Source of the DNA: Sulfitobacter sp. 20_GPM-1509m
Lineage (GTDB): Bacteria; Pseudomonadota; Alphaproteobacteria; Rhodobacterales; Rhodobacteraceae
Direction of reading: 5' to 3'
DNA length: 64,000 nucleotides
Assembly (NCBI RefSeq): GCF_000620505.1
Contig: NZ_JIBC01000008.1
Location: forward strand, 248,001-312,000
The notes beneath the pieces were generated by a model, which worked only from the letters and a program-made list of their open reading frames with translations, did not search any database and was not told where the DNA came from. Positions 33,774-42,381 of this stretch are shown piece after piece. The translations under genes were made by a program, and so were the position numbers. Position 1 is the stretch's first letter. The number at the start of each line of letters is the position of its first letter.

Positions 33774-34757
33774 TCAGTTCTGCGCGGCCAGGTAATTGTT
33801 CAGAACGTCGACCTCTTCCGGCGAAGCTGATGCACTCCACTCTTCGACCATCGCCTTGCCGATTTCCTCGAGTTTGGCCTGCAGTTCCGGAGAAGCGTCA
33901 GTGACAACCATACCGGCATCGATCAGTTCCTGCCGCTTGATTTCGGTCGCTTCCTTGCTCAGCTCCCATGCACGTTCGGTCGCCCGTTCGCCGGCGGCAA
34001 TGATTGCTTCCTGCAGCTCTGGCGAAAGCGCGCTCAGCGCCCGCTCGCTTATGATGATCGCGTTCTTGTTGTGCATCGAACCCGTGTAGGTAAAATTCGA
34101 AACATAGTCCCACGCCTGAATATCCGTACCGGTCTGACCAGAGGTAAACAAAGCCTCAATCAGGCCGGTGGAAAATGCCTGTGGCACTTCGGCAAAGGGC
34201 AGGATGGTGGCCTGGAACCCCAGCAGTTCGCCCATGCGCTGTGTTGCTGGCGAATAAATACGCAGCTTCACACCTTCAAATTGGCTGCCGTCCGTTACGT
34301 CGAACTTTGTATAGAACCCCTGACCCGGCCAAGGCGCGTAAGAAATGACCTGCATGCCCGCATCACCAAAGACCTTATCGAACCAGGGCTTTTGCGCTTC
34401 CATCAGTTTCCAGGCATCGTCGTAATTCCCGGCGACATTGGGCAAGCTGTCCAGCGTGAACATCGGGCTTTCGTTGCCATAGACGCCAAAGCGGATTTCG
34501 CCCAACTGGATTTGTCCCGCCTGAACCGCGCGGCGGATCGCGTCCAGCTTGATCAGCTCACCGTTCGAGCGCAGGTCAATCTTCAGCTCGCCATCACTGG
34601 CAGCCTCGACTTCTTCGATGAAGGTTCGGATGTTTTGCGTGAAGAAACTGTCGTCGGGATAGCCGGACGCCATCACCCAGGTGGTTTCTGCAGTCGCGAT
34701 ATTTCCGAACGTAACTGCGGCGACCACCGCAGCCCCCAGGGTCTTGAGATAGTTCAT
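33774..34757 (-). CDS. dctP: TRAP transporter binding protein (DctP family)
   Basis: 327 residues with a signal peptide ending near NIATA. DctP features: GYPDDSFFTQNIRTFIEEV near 32, YAPWPGQGFYTKFDVTDGSQ near 140, GVKLRIYSPATQRMGELLGF near 160 (with the conserved Arg that binds carboxylate) and FTSGQTGTDIQAWDY near 205. GGAGG precedes the ATG. It feeds DctQ/DctM. The gene follows the hydantoinase-like genes on the same strand, so the substrate may be a hydantoin, oxoproline or related cyclic amide; this is inference. Confidence 0.94.
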   Translation of the reverse strand: MNYLKTLGAAVVAAVTFGNIATAETTWVMASGYPDDSFFTQNIRTFIEEVEAASDGELKIDLRSNGELIKLDAIRRAVQAGQIQLGEIRFGVYGNESPMFTLDSLPNVAGNYDDAWKLMEAQKPWFDKVFGDAGMQVISYAPWPGQGFYTKFDVTDGSQFEGVKLRIYSPATQRMGELLGFQATILPFAEVPQAFSTGLIEALFTSGQTGTDIQAWDYVSNFTYTGSMHNKNAIIISERALSALSPELQEAIIAAGERATERAWELSKEATEIKRQELIDAGMVVTDASPELQAKLEEIGKAMVEEWSASASPEEVDVLNNYLAAQN

Positions 34758-34920
34758 ACATAGTCCTCCAAGTTGAGGGCCCGTTCTGCTTTGCAGAATC
34801 CTTGCCCAGTTTTGTACCGACCGCGTGATGCATCCAGTGCTGCGGTTCTTCGGTCTTTTGGTGCCCGGACGAATGCCATCAGTTCAAGGATTGCTGATGA
34901 CACCAGCACGGGCAAGTTAT

Positions 34921-35289
34921 TCATGCCAAGTATCGACAAATTCGGATGTCCCGAGTTTCGAATGCCCTGAGTTGTGCAATCGAAGAAGCGATCCGGAACA
35001 TGGCCTTGGTGAAAGTTTGTTCGGATGCGGCGATGAAGGTATGGAACTGCAGCGACAGGTCATTGGCGCTGCCTGAAACGGTGGCAATGCCGCCAGTTTT
35101 CAGCCCCCACGCGGTGACGTCGGTATCCGTAACAATGTGGGTATCTTTTGAACCGGTCAAACCTGCCCCGTCATGGCATGCAGGGACTACGACCTTGTCA
35201 GCCAAGGTGGTGGCAAGGCTGGTCCAAAAACCAACCTGCCTGTCTTCGGCGCTTCGGGCAGCGGTGAATGTGTTGGCCTCTAGCTGCAT
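34921..35289 (-). CDS. hypothetical protein, possibly a degraded frame
   Basis: 122 codons starting 4 nt after the HyuB stop. No known family is recognised; no signal peptide or membrane segment. It has a Ser/Thr/Ala-rich middle (TGGIATVSGSANDLSLQFH) and an Arg-rich end. The nearest ribosome-site-like GGAG is 15 nt away, which is too far. Position between HyuB and DctP suggests an operon gene or a remnant. The adjoining 34758-34920 holds another 61-codon frame with no family match and the dctP 5' region. Confidence 0.3.
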   Translation of the reverse strand: MQLEANTFTAARSAEDRQVGFWTSLATTLADKVVVPACHDGAGLTGSKDTHIVTDTDVTAWGLKTGGIATVSGSANDLSLQFHTFIAASEQTFTKAMFRIASSIAQLRAFETRDIRICRYLA

Positions 35290-35293
35290 CGGA

Positions 35294-37003
35294 TCAAACG
35301 ATTTCTCCTTTGCTGACGGCGTCCTGCACGGCCTTGATTTCGGTCTCGCTCAGCCCGTAATCACGCATCGCGGATTCCGCAGAGATATAACCGCGTGCCA
35401 GATCGGTCCGGATCATTGCCTTGTCGCGGGCTTTCGGGTCGCCGTAGCCAGCGCCGCCGGGGAAGGCCATGACCACCTTGCGTCCGTGCGGCACGAATTG
35501 CTTGCCCTTCACCCGCATCGGCGTGCCGTCGTCCTGCGCGATCGTGGTGGGCGCGCCGTCCAGACCGCCCCGGCTGCCACGCGCCGGATGCGCGCCACGG
35601 TCGAACATCGCCTGAATGTCAAACTCGTGCCCCTCCATCGCGCCGACCTCCATGTACTGGCCCAGGCCGCCGCGCGTGCGCCCTGCCCCACCGCTGTCGG
35701 GACGCAATTCCTTGCGCCAGATAATCACGGGACCCGCATGTTCCGTCGCCTCGATCGGCATTGTCATCACGCCCGACGGAAATGCCGTTGCGTTCAGCCC
35801 GTCAAACTCGGGCCGCGCGCCAGAGCCGCCGGAGTTGAAGGTCAACACCTCGGAACGGCGCGCGTGGGCCGGAGCGGGCGCATCGCGGCGCGGGCGCAAA
35901 GAAACCTGAAAGTTGCAAAGACACCCTGCCCCTTCTGCGGGAACAACGCCCGGCACGATCTTGTCGAACGCGTTGAACACCGCGTCCGGCACGAAATGCC
36001 CGATGATGTGACGCAGCGCGACGGGCGCAGGATGCAAGGCGTTGACGATGGTGTTTTCCGGCGCTGCAATCTCGAACGGCGCCAGGGACGCGTGATTGTT
36101 CGGGATTTCGGGCGCAATGGCGACCTTCAGCGCATAGCAGGCATAGGCTTTGGTATAGACCAGCGGGCAGTTGATGCCCTTCTTGTCCAGGCCACTGGTC
36201 CCTGTGAAATCCGAGACGATCCGGTCCTCGTGAACGGTGACCTTCACCTTCAGCCGGATCGGCACATCGAACCCGTCTACGGTCATCTCCCCCTCGGCCG
36301 ACATCTGCGGCAGCGCGGCGATCTTTTCCAGCGTGGCACGGCGGGAATTTTCCAGGATGAACTCTGCAACTTCATCCAGATCGGACAAGTTGAATTCCGT
36401 CATCATCTCGATCAGACGGCGATGACCAATCTCGTTGCAGGTCGCGAGGGCATACATGTCGCCAATCAACTGGTCCGGTTCACGCACGTTCCCACGGACG
36501 ATGCGGACCAAGGTTTCGTCGACCTCTCCGCGCTCTGCAAACTTCATGATCGGGATATAGAGCCCTTCTTCGTAAACGCTGGCGGCATCGGCACCAAAAC
36601 CGCGCCCGCCAATGTCGACGATATGGGCGGTGCAGGCGAAAAAGCCGACCAGCACGCCGTTGTGAAACGACGGTGTGACCATGGTTATGTCGTGCAGGTG
36701 GCCCGTGCCCTCCCACGGATCGTTGGTGATGTAGACATCGCCTTCGAACATATTCTGACGCCCGATGCGGCGGATGAAATGCGCCACTGCGTCAGCCATG
36801 GCATTGACGTGCCCGGGCGTGCCGGTGACGGCCTGCGCCAGCATCCGGCCCTGGGTGTCATAGACACCCGCAGACAAATCACCCGCTTCACGCACCGATG
36901 TGGAAAACGCGGTGCGAACAAGCGCTTGCGCCTGTTCCTCGACAACCGACACCAGCCGGTTCCACATCACTTGAAAAGAGACTCTGGACTGTCTGGTTTC
37001 CAT
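35294..37003 (-). CDS. hyuB: hydantoinase B/oxoprolinase family protein
   Basis: 569 residues from the ATG at 37003 (METRQSRVSFQVMWNRLVS) with AAAGGAG upstream. Family marks: VREAGDLSAGVYDTQGRMLA near 38, DVYITNDPWEGTGHLHDITM near 85, VAFPGGAGYGDPKARD near 510. These subunits work with HyuA in ATP-dependent opening of cyclic amides (N-methylhydantoin, 5-oxoproline) or acetophenone/acetone-type carboxylation. It begins 2 nt after the HyuA stop. Confidence 0.93.
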   Translation of the reverse strand: METRQSRVSFQVMWNRLVSVVEEQAQALVRTAFSTSVREAGDLSAGVYDTQGRMLAQAVTGTPGHVNAMADAVAHFIRRIGRQNMFEGDVYITNDPWEGTGHLHDITMVTPSFHNGVLVGFFACTAHIVDIGGRGFGADAASVYEEGLYIPIMKFAERGEVDETLVRIVRGNVREPDQLIGDMYALATCNEIGHRRLIEMMTEFNLSDLDEVAEFILENSRRATLEKIAALPQMSAEGEMTVDGFDVPIRLKVKVTVHEDRIVSDFTGTSGLDKKGINCPLVYTKAYACYALKVAIAPEIPNNHASLAPFEIAAPENTIVNALHPAPVALRHIIGHFVPDAVFNAFDKIVPGVVPAEGAGCLCNFQVSLRPRRDAPAPAHARRSEVLTFNSGGSGARPEFDGLNATAFPSGVMTMPIEATEHAGPVIIWRKELRPDSGGAGRTRGGLGQYMEVGAMEGHEFDIQAMFDRGAHPARGSRGGLDGAPTTIAQDDGTPMRVKGKQFVPHGRKVVMAFPGGAGYGDPKARDKAMIRTDLARGYISAESAMRDYGLSETEIKAVQDAVSKGEIV

Positions 37004-37005
37004 TT

Positions 37006-39114
37006 TCAGGCTCCTTTCTGGGCGGTCGTGGCGTTGGCGACCCCGGTGACAATGTCGATACATCCGTCGGGCTGCCTGATCGCGAAGCGGCTGGATGGGA
37101 TGATGATCGTGGTTTCGTCTTCTGTCATCGCGGCCGGGCCCTGAACAAAGTGCCCGTCCATCAGATCGGCGCGTTCGACCACGTTGGCTTTGGTGAATCT
37201 GCCCGCGGCTGAGTCAAACACGTCGCGCGTGCCTTGCGCCTTTGCCGCGACTTTTGCGTCTGTGACGGTCACGCGTGCGACATCTTCAGGTGGCGTCGTG
37301 GCGTTGACCGACCAGACTGTGATCTCAACGTCCATACCTGCGACGGTGCGCCCGAAGAGCTTGGTGTATTCCTCCTCGAACCGCGCAAGGAATGTGTCCG
37401 CGTCAGGGTTCATAGCCTGCGGTTCGGTCAATTCGATGGGGATTTCCCAGCCCTGACCGGAATAGCGCATATAGACCTTGAACTCCGCCAGGATCGGGCT
37501 GACCTCATCACAGGTCCGCACGAACCCGGTGGCTTCGTCCCGCAACTCACCCAGCAGTTCGCGGATCAATGCGTCGTCAAAATCGCTCAGCCGCATGTAG
37601 ACCGAGCGGTTGGCCTCAAAGCTGAAGGGCGCGCGCAGAAACCCGATGGCGGATCCGACACCCGCACCCGGCGGCACGATCAGGCGTTCGACGCCCAGCT
37701 TTTCGCACAAGCGCCCTGCATGCAGCGGCGCTGCGCCGCCAAAGGCAATCATCGTGTATTCCGACAGATCCTCCCCGTTCTCAACCGCATGAACTCGGGC
37801 AGCGTTGGCCATGTTCTCGTCCACCATCTCGGCGACTCCAAAGGCGGCCTCGACAGCGTCCATCTCCAGCGTCTTGCCGATATGGGCATCCAGCGCATCG
37901 CGCGATTGTGCGGCATGCAGCTGGATCGACCCACCCGCAAAATTATCGGGATCCAGTTTGCCCAACACCAGATCGGCATCCGTGACCGCCGGGCGCGCGC
38001 CACCGCGTCCGTAGCAGGCAGGCCCCGGCTCGGACCCTGCGCTTTCTGGTCCGACGCGAATTTGCCGCATGCTGTCCACATGGGCCAATGACCCGCCGCC
38101 GGCACCGATTTCGACCATATCGATCACGGGGATCGAAATCGGCATGCCGGACCCCTTCTTGAACCGATAGGTCCGCGCAACCTCGAACACGCGGCTGGTT
38201 TTCGGCGTCTGATCCTTGATCAAGCAAATCTTGGCCGTGGTGCCGCCCATGTCAAAGCTGAGCACCTTGTCCAGACCATAGCGCGCCGCGATATGCGCCG
38301 CGAAAACCGCGCCTCCAGCGGGACCGCTTTCGACCAGCCGCACCGGAAAATCGGCCGCGTTCTGGATCGAGATGATGCCGCCGCCGGAGTGCATCAGGAA
38401 AATACGGCAATCCACACCCTCGTCGTGCAACCTGCTTTCGAGACGCCCCAGATAGGAGGCCATAAGCGGTTTGATATAAGCGTTGGCCACGACCGTGTTG
38501 AAGCGCTCGTATTCACGCATCTGGGGCGAAACTTCGGAAGAGATCGATACTGCAACGTCGGGCAGGCGTTCGGCCAGAACCTCGCGGATCATGCGTTCGT
38601 GGGCGGGGTTCAGGTAGGAATGAATAAGGCCGACGGCCACACTTTCGAAACCGGCCTCGGCGATTTGGTCCACGACGGCTTCGACCGCCTCCCGCGCCAG
38701 CGGGATCATGATTTCGCCACGCGCGTTCACCCGTTCCGGCACGGTAAAGCGCATCTGCCGCGGCAAAAGAGGTTCCGGAAGTACCAGGTTCAGGTCATAT
38801 TGTTCAAACCGGCTTTCGGTGCGCATTTCGATCACGTCCCGAAATCCTTCGGTCGTGATCAACGCGGTTTTCGCACCGCGCCGCTCAATCAGCGCGTTGG
38901 TCGCCAGTGTGGTCCCATGGATGATCTGACCAATGTCGCCCGGCGAGATACCGGCTTTTTCACACACCTGCTTCATGCCGTCGATGATCGCGTTCTCAGG
39001 ACCCGCATATGTGGTCAGAACCTTTGTCGAAAACTGTCCGCTGTCGGTTTCCAGCACAATGTCGGTGAATGTGCCGCCAATATCGACGCCAAGTCTGTTT
39101 TGTGCTGATTTCAT
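37006..39114 (-). CDS. hyuA: hydantoinase/oxoprolinase A family protein
   Basis: 702 residues from the ATG at 39114 (MKSAQNRLGVDIGGTFTDIV). The ASKHA-type nucleotide fold is evident: GVDIGGTFTDIV near 9, HGTTLATNALIERRGAKTAL near 68, KVLSFDMGGTTAKICLI near 280 and GAGGGSLAHVDSM near 340. It is the ATP-using subunit pairing with HyuB. The upstream gap holds a strong dyad (39238-39260) and the LysR gene, so LysR activation is likely. A TRAP transporter downstream suggests joint uptake and hydrolysis. Confidence 0.94.
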   Translation of the reverse strand: MKSAQNRLGVDIGGTFTDIVLETDSGQFSTKVLTTYAGPENAIIDGMKQVCEKAGISPGDIGQIIHGTTLATNALIERRGAKTALITTEGFRDVIEMRTESRFEQYDLNLVLPEPLLPRQMRFTVPERVNARGEIMIPLAREAVEAVVDQIAEAGFESVAVGLIHSYLNPAHERMIREVLAERLPDVAVSISSEVSPQMREYERFNTVVANAYIKPLMASYLGRLESRLHDEGVDCRIFLMHSGGGIISIQNAADFPVRLVESGPAGGAVFAAHIAARYGLDKVLSFDMGGTTAKICLIKDQTPKTSRVFEVARTYRFKKGSGMPISIPVIDMVEIGAGGGSLAHVDSMRQIRVGPESAGSEPGPACYGRGGARPAVTDADLVLGKLDPDNFAGGSIQLHAAQSRDALDAHIGKTLEMDAVEAAFGVAEMVDENMANAARVHAVENGEDLSEYTMIAFGGAAPLHAGRLCEKLGVERLIVPPGAGVGSAIGFLRAPFSFEANRSVYMRLSDFDDALIRELLGELRDEATGFVRTCDEVSPILAEFKVYMRYSGQGWEIPIELTEPQAMNPDADTFLARFEEEYTKLFGRTVAGMDVEITVWSVNATTPPEDVARVTVTDAKVAAKAQGTRDVFDSAAGRFTKANVVERADLMDGHFVQGPAAMTEDETTIIIPSSRFAIRQPDGCIDIVTGVANATTAQKGA

Positions 39115-39237
39115 CTCGGTTCTCTTTGGCTTGCAGGACAGAACAAAGCCCGACCGCATTGGGTCAGGTGGGCACGTAAGCCCAAGGTCAGCCTACACGC
39201 CGAAATGATCAGGTCTAATTCTTAATTTTTCTATGGG

Positions 39238-39260
39238 TGATAGATTTTATTAATCTATCA
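39238..39260. promoter_or_regulatory. candidate LysR operator upstream of hyuA
   Basis: TGATAGATT-TTATT-AATCTATCA, perfect 9-bp arms, 124 bp before the hyuA ATG. The right end includes the stop codon of the LysR gene (39258-39260). The T-N11-A layout and the location suit a LysR box; an AT-rich terminator for the LysR gene is the alternative. Confidence 0.5.
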
Positions 39261-40160
39261 ACTTCTCGAATTTGCTATCTCGGCCGCATATCCCGCGGCG
39301 ATTTCGACAAACCGGGGAACACGTCTGGGATTGAAGCGCGCATAGAACTCCAGCGGACTCGGGAGCCATTCGATATCGATCTCGACAAGGCTTTTGGATT
39401 GCAATTGGTCGCGCACCAAAGCCGCTGGCAAAAGTGCAAAACCCATCCCGTCAACCGTCATCTGAACACTTGAGGCGAGGCTGCTCGAATAGACAACCTG
39501 GTTCATCGCCAGCCTTTTCGCCTCAGCGTATCGCGCCAGTTCTTTTGAGGCCACCGTGTTTCTTCCATGGGTCAGGACCGGCCCTTTCAACAGATTGACC
39601 ATCGATCGGTTGGTTCCGTTGGCCTCGGCCAGGGCCGGCGCTGCGACCCAGATGTAGGGGTAGGTTCGCAAATGTATCGTTCTGCCCGCTTCGCGGTCGA
39701 ATGATCCCGTCTGCAAGGCCAGATCGATCTGGCCTGTCGCAAGCTTTTTCTCGATTTCGCCCGTAAGGCCAACTTCAAGTTCCACGCTGACCGACGGATA
39801 GACTTCTCTGAACCGACGCAGAAATCTGTGCAGCCAGGTACAAGCTATCAGTTCGGTTACGCCAAGGCGCAGACGGTCATCAACCAGATCCTGCCGTTCT
39901 GCCGCCTCCAGAAAAGCCTCGGCGTTCCACAGGATCTGACGGGCAATCGCCAGCAACGCCGCGCCCTTTTCCGTTTGCCTGACAGAGCCCGCGTCACGGT
40001 GCATGAGGATGACGCCCAGCGTTTCTTCCAGCGTCGAAATCCGGTTTGAAATATTTGGCTGCGTGGTTCCGAGCACGGATGCCGCTTTTCGAAACGACCC
40101 TAAATCAACGACGCCTACAAAGGCTTCGAGCTGTTTGAGGGTTATCTGACTTTTGATCAT
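39258..40160 (-). CDS. LysR family transcriptional regulator
   Basis: 300 residues. HTH near residues 8-65: ITLKQLEAFVGVVDLGSFRK, VLGTTQPNISNRISTLEETL. The effector domain begins near 92 (RLRLGVTELIACTWLHRFLR). It is in the same orientation as hyuA, rather than divergent, and ends just before the dyad. Its own promoter lies in an AT-rich stretch near 40165-40190. Likely role: activator of hyuA-hyuB and perhaps the TRAP genes. Confidence 0.94.
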   Translation of the reverse strand: MIKSQITLKQLEAFVGVVDLGSFRKAASVLGTTQPNISNRISTLEETLGVILMHRDAGSVRQTEKGAALLAIARQILWNAEAFLEAAERQDLVDDRLRLGVTELIACTWLHRFLRRFREVYPSVSVELEVGLTGEIEKKLATGQIDLALQTGSFDREAGRTIHLRTYPYIWVAAPALAEANGTNRSMVNLLKGPVLTHGRNTVASKELARYAEAKRLAMNQVVYSSSLASSVQMTVDGMGFALLPAALVRDQLQSKSLVEIDIEWLPSPLEFYARFNPRRVPRFVEIAAGYAAEIANSRS

Positions 40161-40367
40161 ATTCTAAATATAAGTCATCTTTTTTGATCCTCGGTCAAGC
40201 CTGCTTTCGTAAATGAGGACGGCCCTGAAAACGTTCACATATCTTGGCAGCGTAAAGTGAAAGCCCATGCTGCGTTGATATGGACAGGGGCACATATTCC
40301 GAAGGCCGCCAGCCGTTTGGCCATTCGATGCGGCTTGCGAACGCCTGACGCCATAACGCCCGGGCGG

Positions 40368-41414
40368 TCACTGTGCGTCGGCGGCGGGATCCAGGCCTGC
40401 GAACCACTCAGCCAGCGCCGTGATTTCGTCGTCGCTCAGGTCCTGGGCGGCCTTGGTCATCAGCTTTGCACGCACCCCGCAGCCGCGGTGACCGTCGCGC
40501 CACAGCTTCAGCTGGCTTTCCAGATAGGCGCGACTTTGACCTGCCAACACCGGCGCAATCGGCGCATCCGCTGCCCGTCCGGGGCCATGGCATTGCGTAC
40601 ACGCAGGGACAGCGTCGGTGCCGCGCATGGCCAGCGCAGCGCCTGCGTGATCGGTTTGCGTCGTGGCGGTGGCTTGGTCGTTGACCGCCTGCGCCGCGCC
40701 ATACCGTCCCGCGATGCGGTCGATTTGCGTGTTGGTCAGCCGCGCTGACGCCTCTTGCATGATGCCGCTGGGGCGTGTGCCATCGCGGTACTGGATCAAC
40801 GCCTGCGTGATCTGGTCAGGCGTCAGAATGTCCAGTCGCGGTACATAGCTGTTGGTGCTTTTACCGCCCTCGCCATGACAGGCCGAGCAACGGGCCGCCC
40901 CCGAACCGTCCCCGGTCAACGCGGTCTGGTCCTGCGCCGTCATATCCGGCACCGCGTTCAAATAGGCGACAATTGACCAGATTTCATCGCTGCGTCCGTC
41001 TGCCGGCCAATGGGGCATACCGCTCATCTTTACGCCCTGTTCGACGATCCAGAACATGTGCTGCGGCTCCCATTTTGCCGCCGCCTCGGAGATGTGGGGC
41101 GGCGGCGGGTTCATCGCCAGCGCCGTGGCGCTGCGCGGCTGGCCGGGCACCGCGTGGCAAAAGGCACAGGCCCCCTGAAAATGCAGCGCGCCCAACTGAA
41201 TGCGGTCGGCATGGCCAATGTCGTCGGGCACCTCCGTGGCGTCCGGCGCGCGCAGACGCACCGATTGTTTGAACGTGGTGTGCAGGACCCATTCGACACC
41301 GGGCAAATGCCCCTGCCGTGCGGACACGTTGTACAGCCCAAAGCCTACGACCGCAGCGGCGGCAATCCCGCCGCATACGGCCAGCGCCGCCAAAGTTTGA
41401 AAAACCCGCTTCAT
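40368..41414 (-). CDS. triheme c-type cytochrome
   Basis: 348 residues with an N-terminal anchor or signal (residues 5-27) and three heme motifs: CAFCH near 83, CSACH near 176 and CTQCH near 272. The domains show cytochrome c features such as SGMPHWPADG (probable Met ligand) near 131 and LAEWFAGLDPA at the end. The gene overlaps the CtaG stop by 4 nt (ATGA). In an oxidase operon it likely passes electrons to subunit II. The gap to 40160 holds a short GC palindrome near 40360 and no gene. Confidence 0.9.
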   Translation of the reverse strand: MKRVFQTLAALAVCGGIAAAAVVGFGLYNVSARQGHLPGVEWVLHTTFKQSVRLRAPDATEVPDDIGHADRIQLGALHFQGACAFCHAVPGQPRSATALAMNPPPPHISEAAAKWEPQHMFWIVEQGVKMSGMPHWPADGRSDEIWSIVAYLNAVPDMTAQDQTALTGDGSGAARCSACHGEGGKSTNSYVPRLDILTPDQITQALIQYRDGTRPSGIMQEASARLTNTQIDRIAGRYGAAQAVNDQATATTQTDHAGAALAMRGTDAVPACTQCHGPGRAADAPIAPVLAGQSRAYLESQLKLWRDGHRGCGVRAKLMTKAAQDLSDDEITALAEWFAGLDPAADAQ

Positions 41415-41995
41415 GCCAGCTCCCTCTTGTCATCCAATGCCCGCGCCACCAGCGCCAGCCCCGCCACCAGATAGACGGGCGTACCGATGCCCAGCATCAA
41501 AAGCCCCCCCAGTTGCTGCGCATCCAGATCCGGCGCGCGCCCGCAAATCTCGGCATAGAGATCGCGCGGCGCCAATATGATCAACGCCCCCAGCAACGTC
41601 ATATGCATCGAGGTCAGCAACAAGCCCCCTGCCCCTGCCAGCGGTTGTTCGGCACGCAGGGCACCGGCCCAGACCAACAGACCGGCAATGGCGAAACTGC
41701 CCTGCTCGAACACCAGCCCCACGCCGTCCCCGTCGGCCCAGCCATGCAGCCCCGGCAGGTGCCACCCCCAGACGACCACGAACTCAAACGCCGCTCCGAC
41801 CAGCGGCGACAGGGCAAAGGGGCGCGTGGCGTTGGGAAAGCCCAGAACCAGCAGCGGCGTGACGATGGCCACCAACCCCATGTGCCGCAGCATGTGATGC
41901 GGAAAATCCGCCCCTGCCCAGTCCCCCAGCGGCAGCAACCACAGCGCGGCCAGAACCAGCAGGCCCGCGTATCCCAGCAGGGGCCTCACCGGCAT
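41411..41995 (-). CDS. ctaG: caa3-type oxidase assembly protein CtaG
   Basis: 194 residues from the ATG at 41995, overlapping the preceding gene by 10 nt. About five to six membrane segments; HMLRHMGLVAIVTPLLVLGF near 33, VVVWGWHLPGLHG near 74 and SMHMTLLGALIILAP near 118 with conserved His residues match the caa3_CtaG family. These are thought to help copper insertion into subunit I. It is not the Cox11-type CtaG. Confidence 0.88.
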   Translation of the reverse strand: MPVRPLLGYAGLLVLAALWLLPLGDWAGADFPHHMLRHMGLVAIVTPLLVLGFPNATRPFALSPLVGAAFEFVVVWGWHLPGLHGWADGDGVGLVFEQGSFAIAGLLVWAGALRAEQPLAGAGGLLLTSMHMTLLGALIILAPRDLYAEICGRAPDLDAQQLGGLLMLGIGTPVYLVAGLALVARALDDKRELA

Positions 41996-42381
41996 GTGCC
42001 GATCAACAGTGCAGGCAGGGCGACATAGCTGACCCCGATGAACGAAATCACCGTCAACAGAAACGCAGCATGGCCCAGAAACTGGTGGCGGTCCTCGCCG
42101 GTGCCCTGATCGTTTTCCCAATCCCGGTCACGCACCAGATCCCATTGACGCCACGCCTGCCAGCCCAGCCAGACAATCGCGACAAGCGCAACAACCGTGC
42201 CGATCCCGATGCCCAGCCGCAAACCATCCACCGCGCCGCCCTTGGCGCAAACCAAGGCCGTCGCACCATAGCATGCCGCGAAATGCACCGCCCAGATCAG
42301 CGGACCAAAGGTGATCCGCCACAGGCTGACCGCCTCGGACCGGAATTCGTGGGCATCCTCGTTCTCGGTGATCTCGGTCAT
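41986..42381 (-). CDS. small membrane protein of the oxidase operon
   Basis: 131 residues from the ATG at 42381, which overlaps the stop of the oxidase gene (ATGA). Three hydrophobic segments: about 22-45 (FGPLIWAVHFAACYGATALV), 55-75 and 103-125. The start is acidic. Proteins like this are found next to ctaG in caa3-like clusters but have no set function. Possibly an oxidase subunit IV-like or assembly component. Confidence 0.8.
   Translation of the reverse strand: MTEITENEDAHEFRSEAVSLWRITFGPLIWAVHFAACYGATALVCAKGGAVDGLRLGIGIGTVVALVAIVWLGWQAWRQWDLVRDRDWENDQGTGEDRHQFLGHAAFLLTVISFIGVSYVALPALLIGTCR

Noticed and set aside
34946-37144. A 732-codon plus-strand open frame opposite hyuB
   Set aside because: Opposite a well-supported conserved gene; its translation has no family features and is rich in Arg, His and Gly, as expected for a high-GC shadow frame.
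40195-40407. A 70-codon minus-strand frame between the cytochrome gene and the LysR gene
   Set aside because: No ribosome site, Arg-rich composition, and overlap with the cytochrome 3' end.
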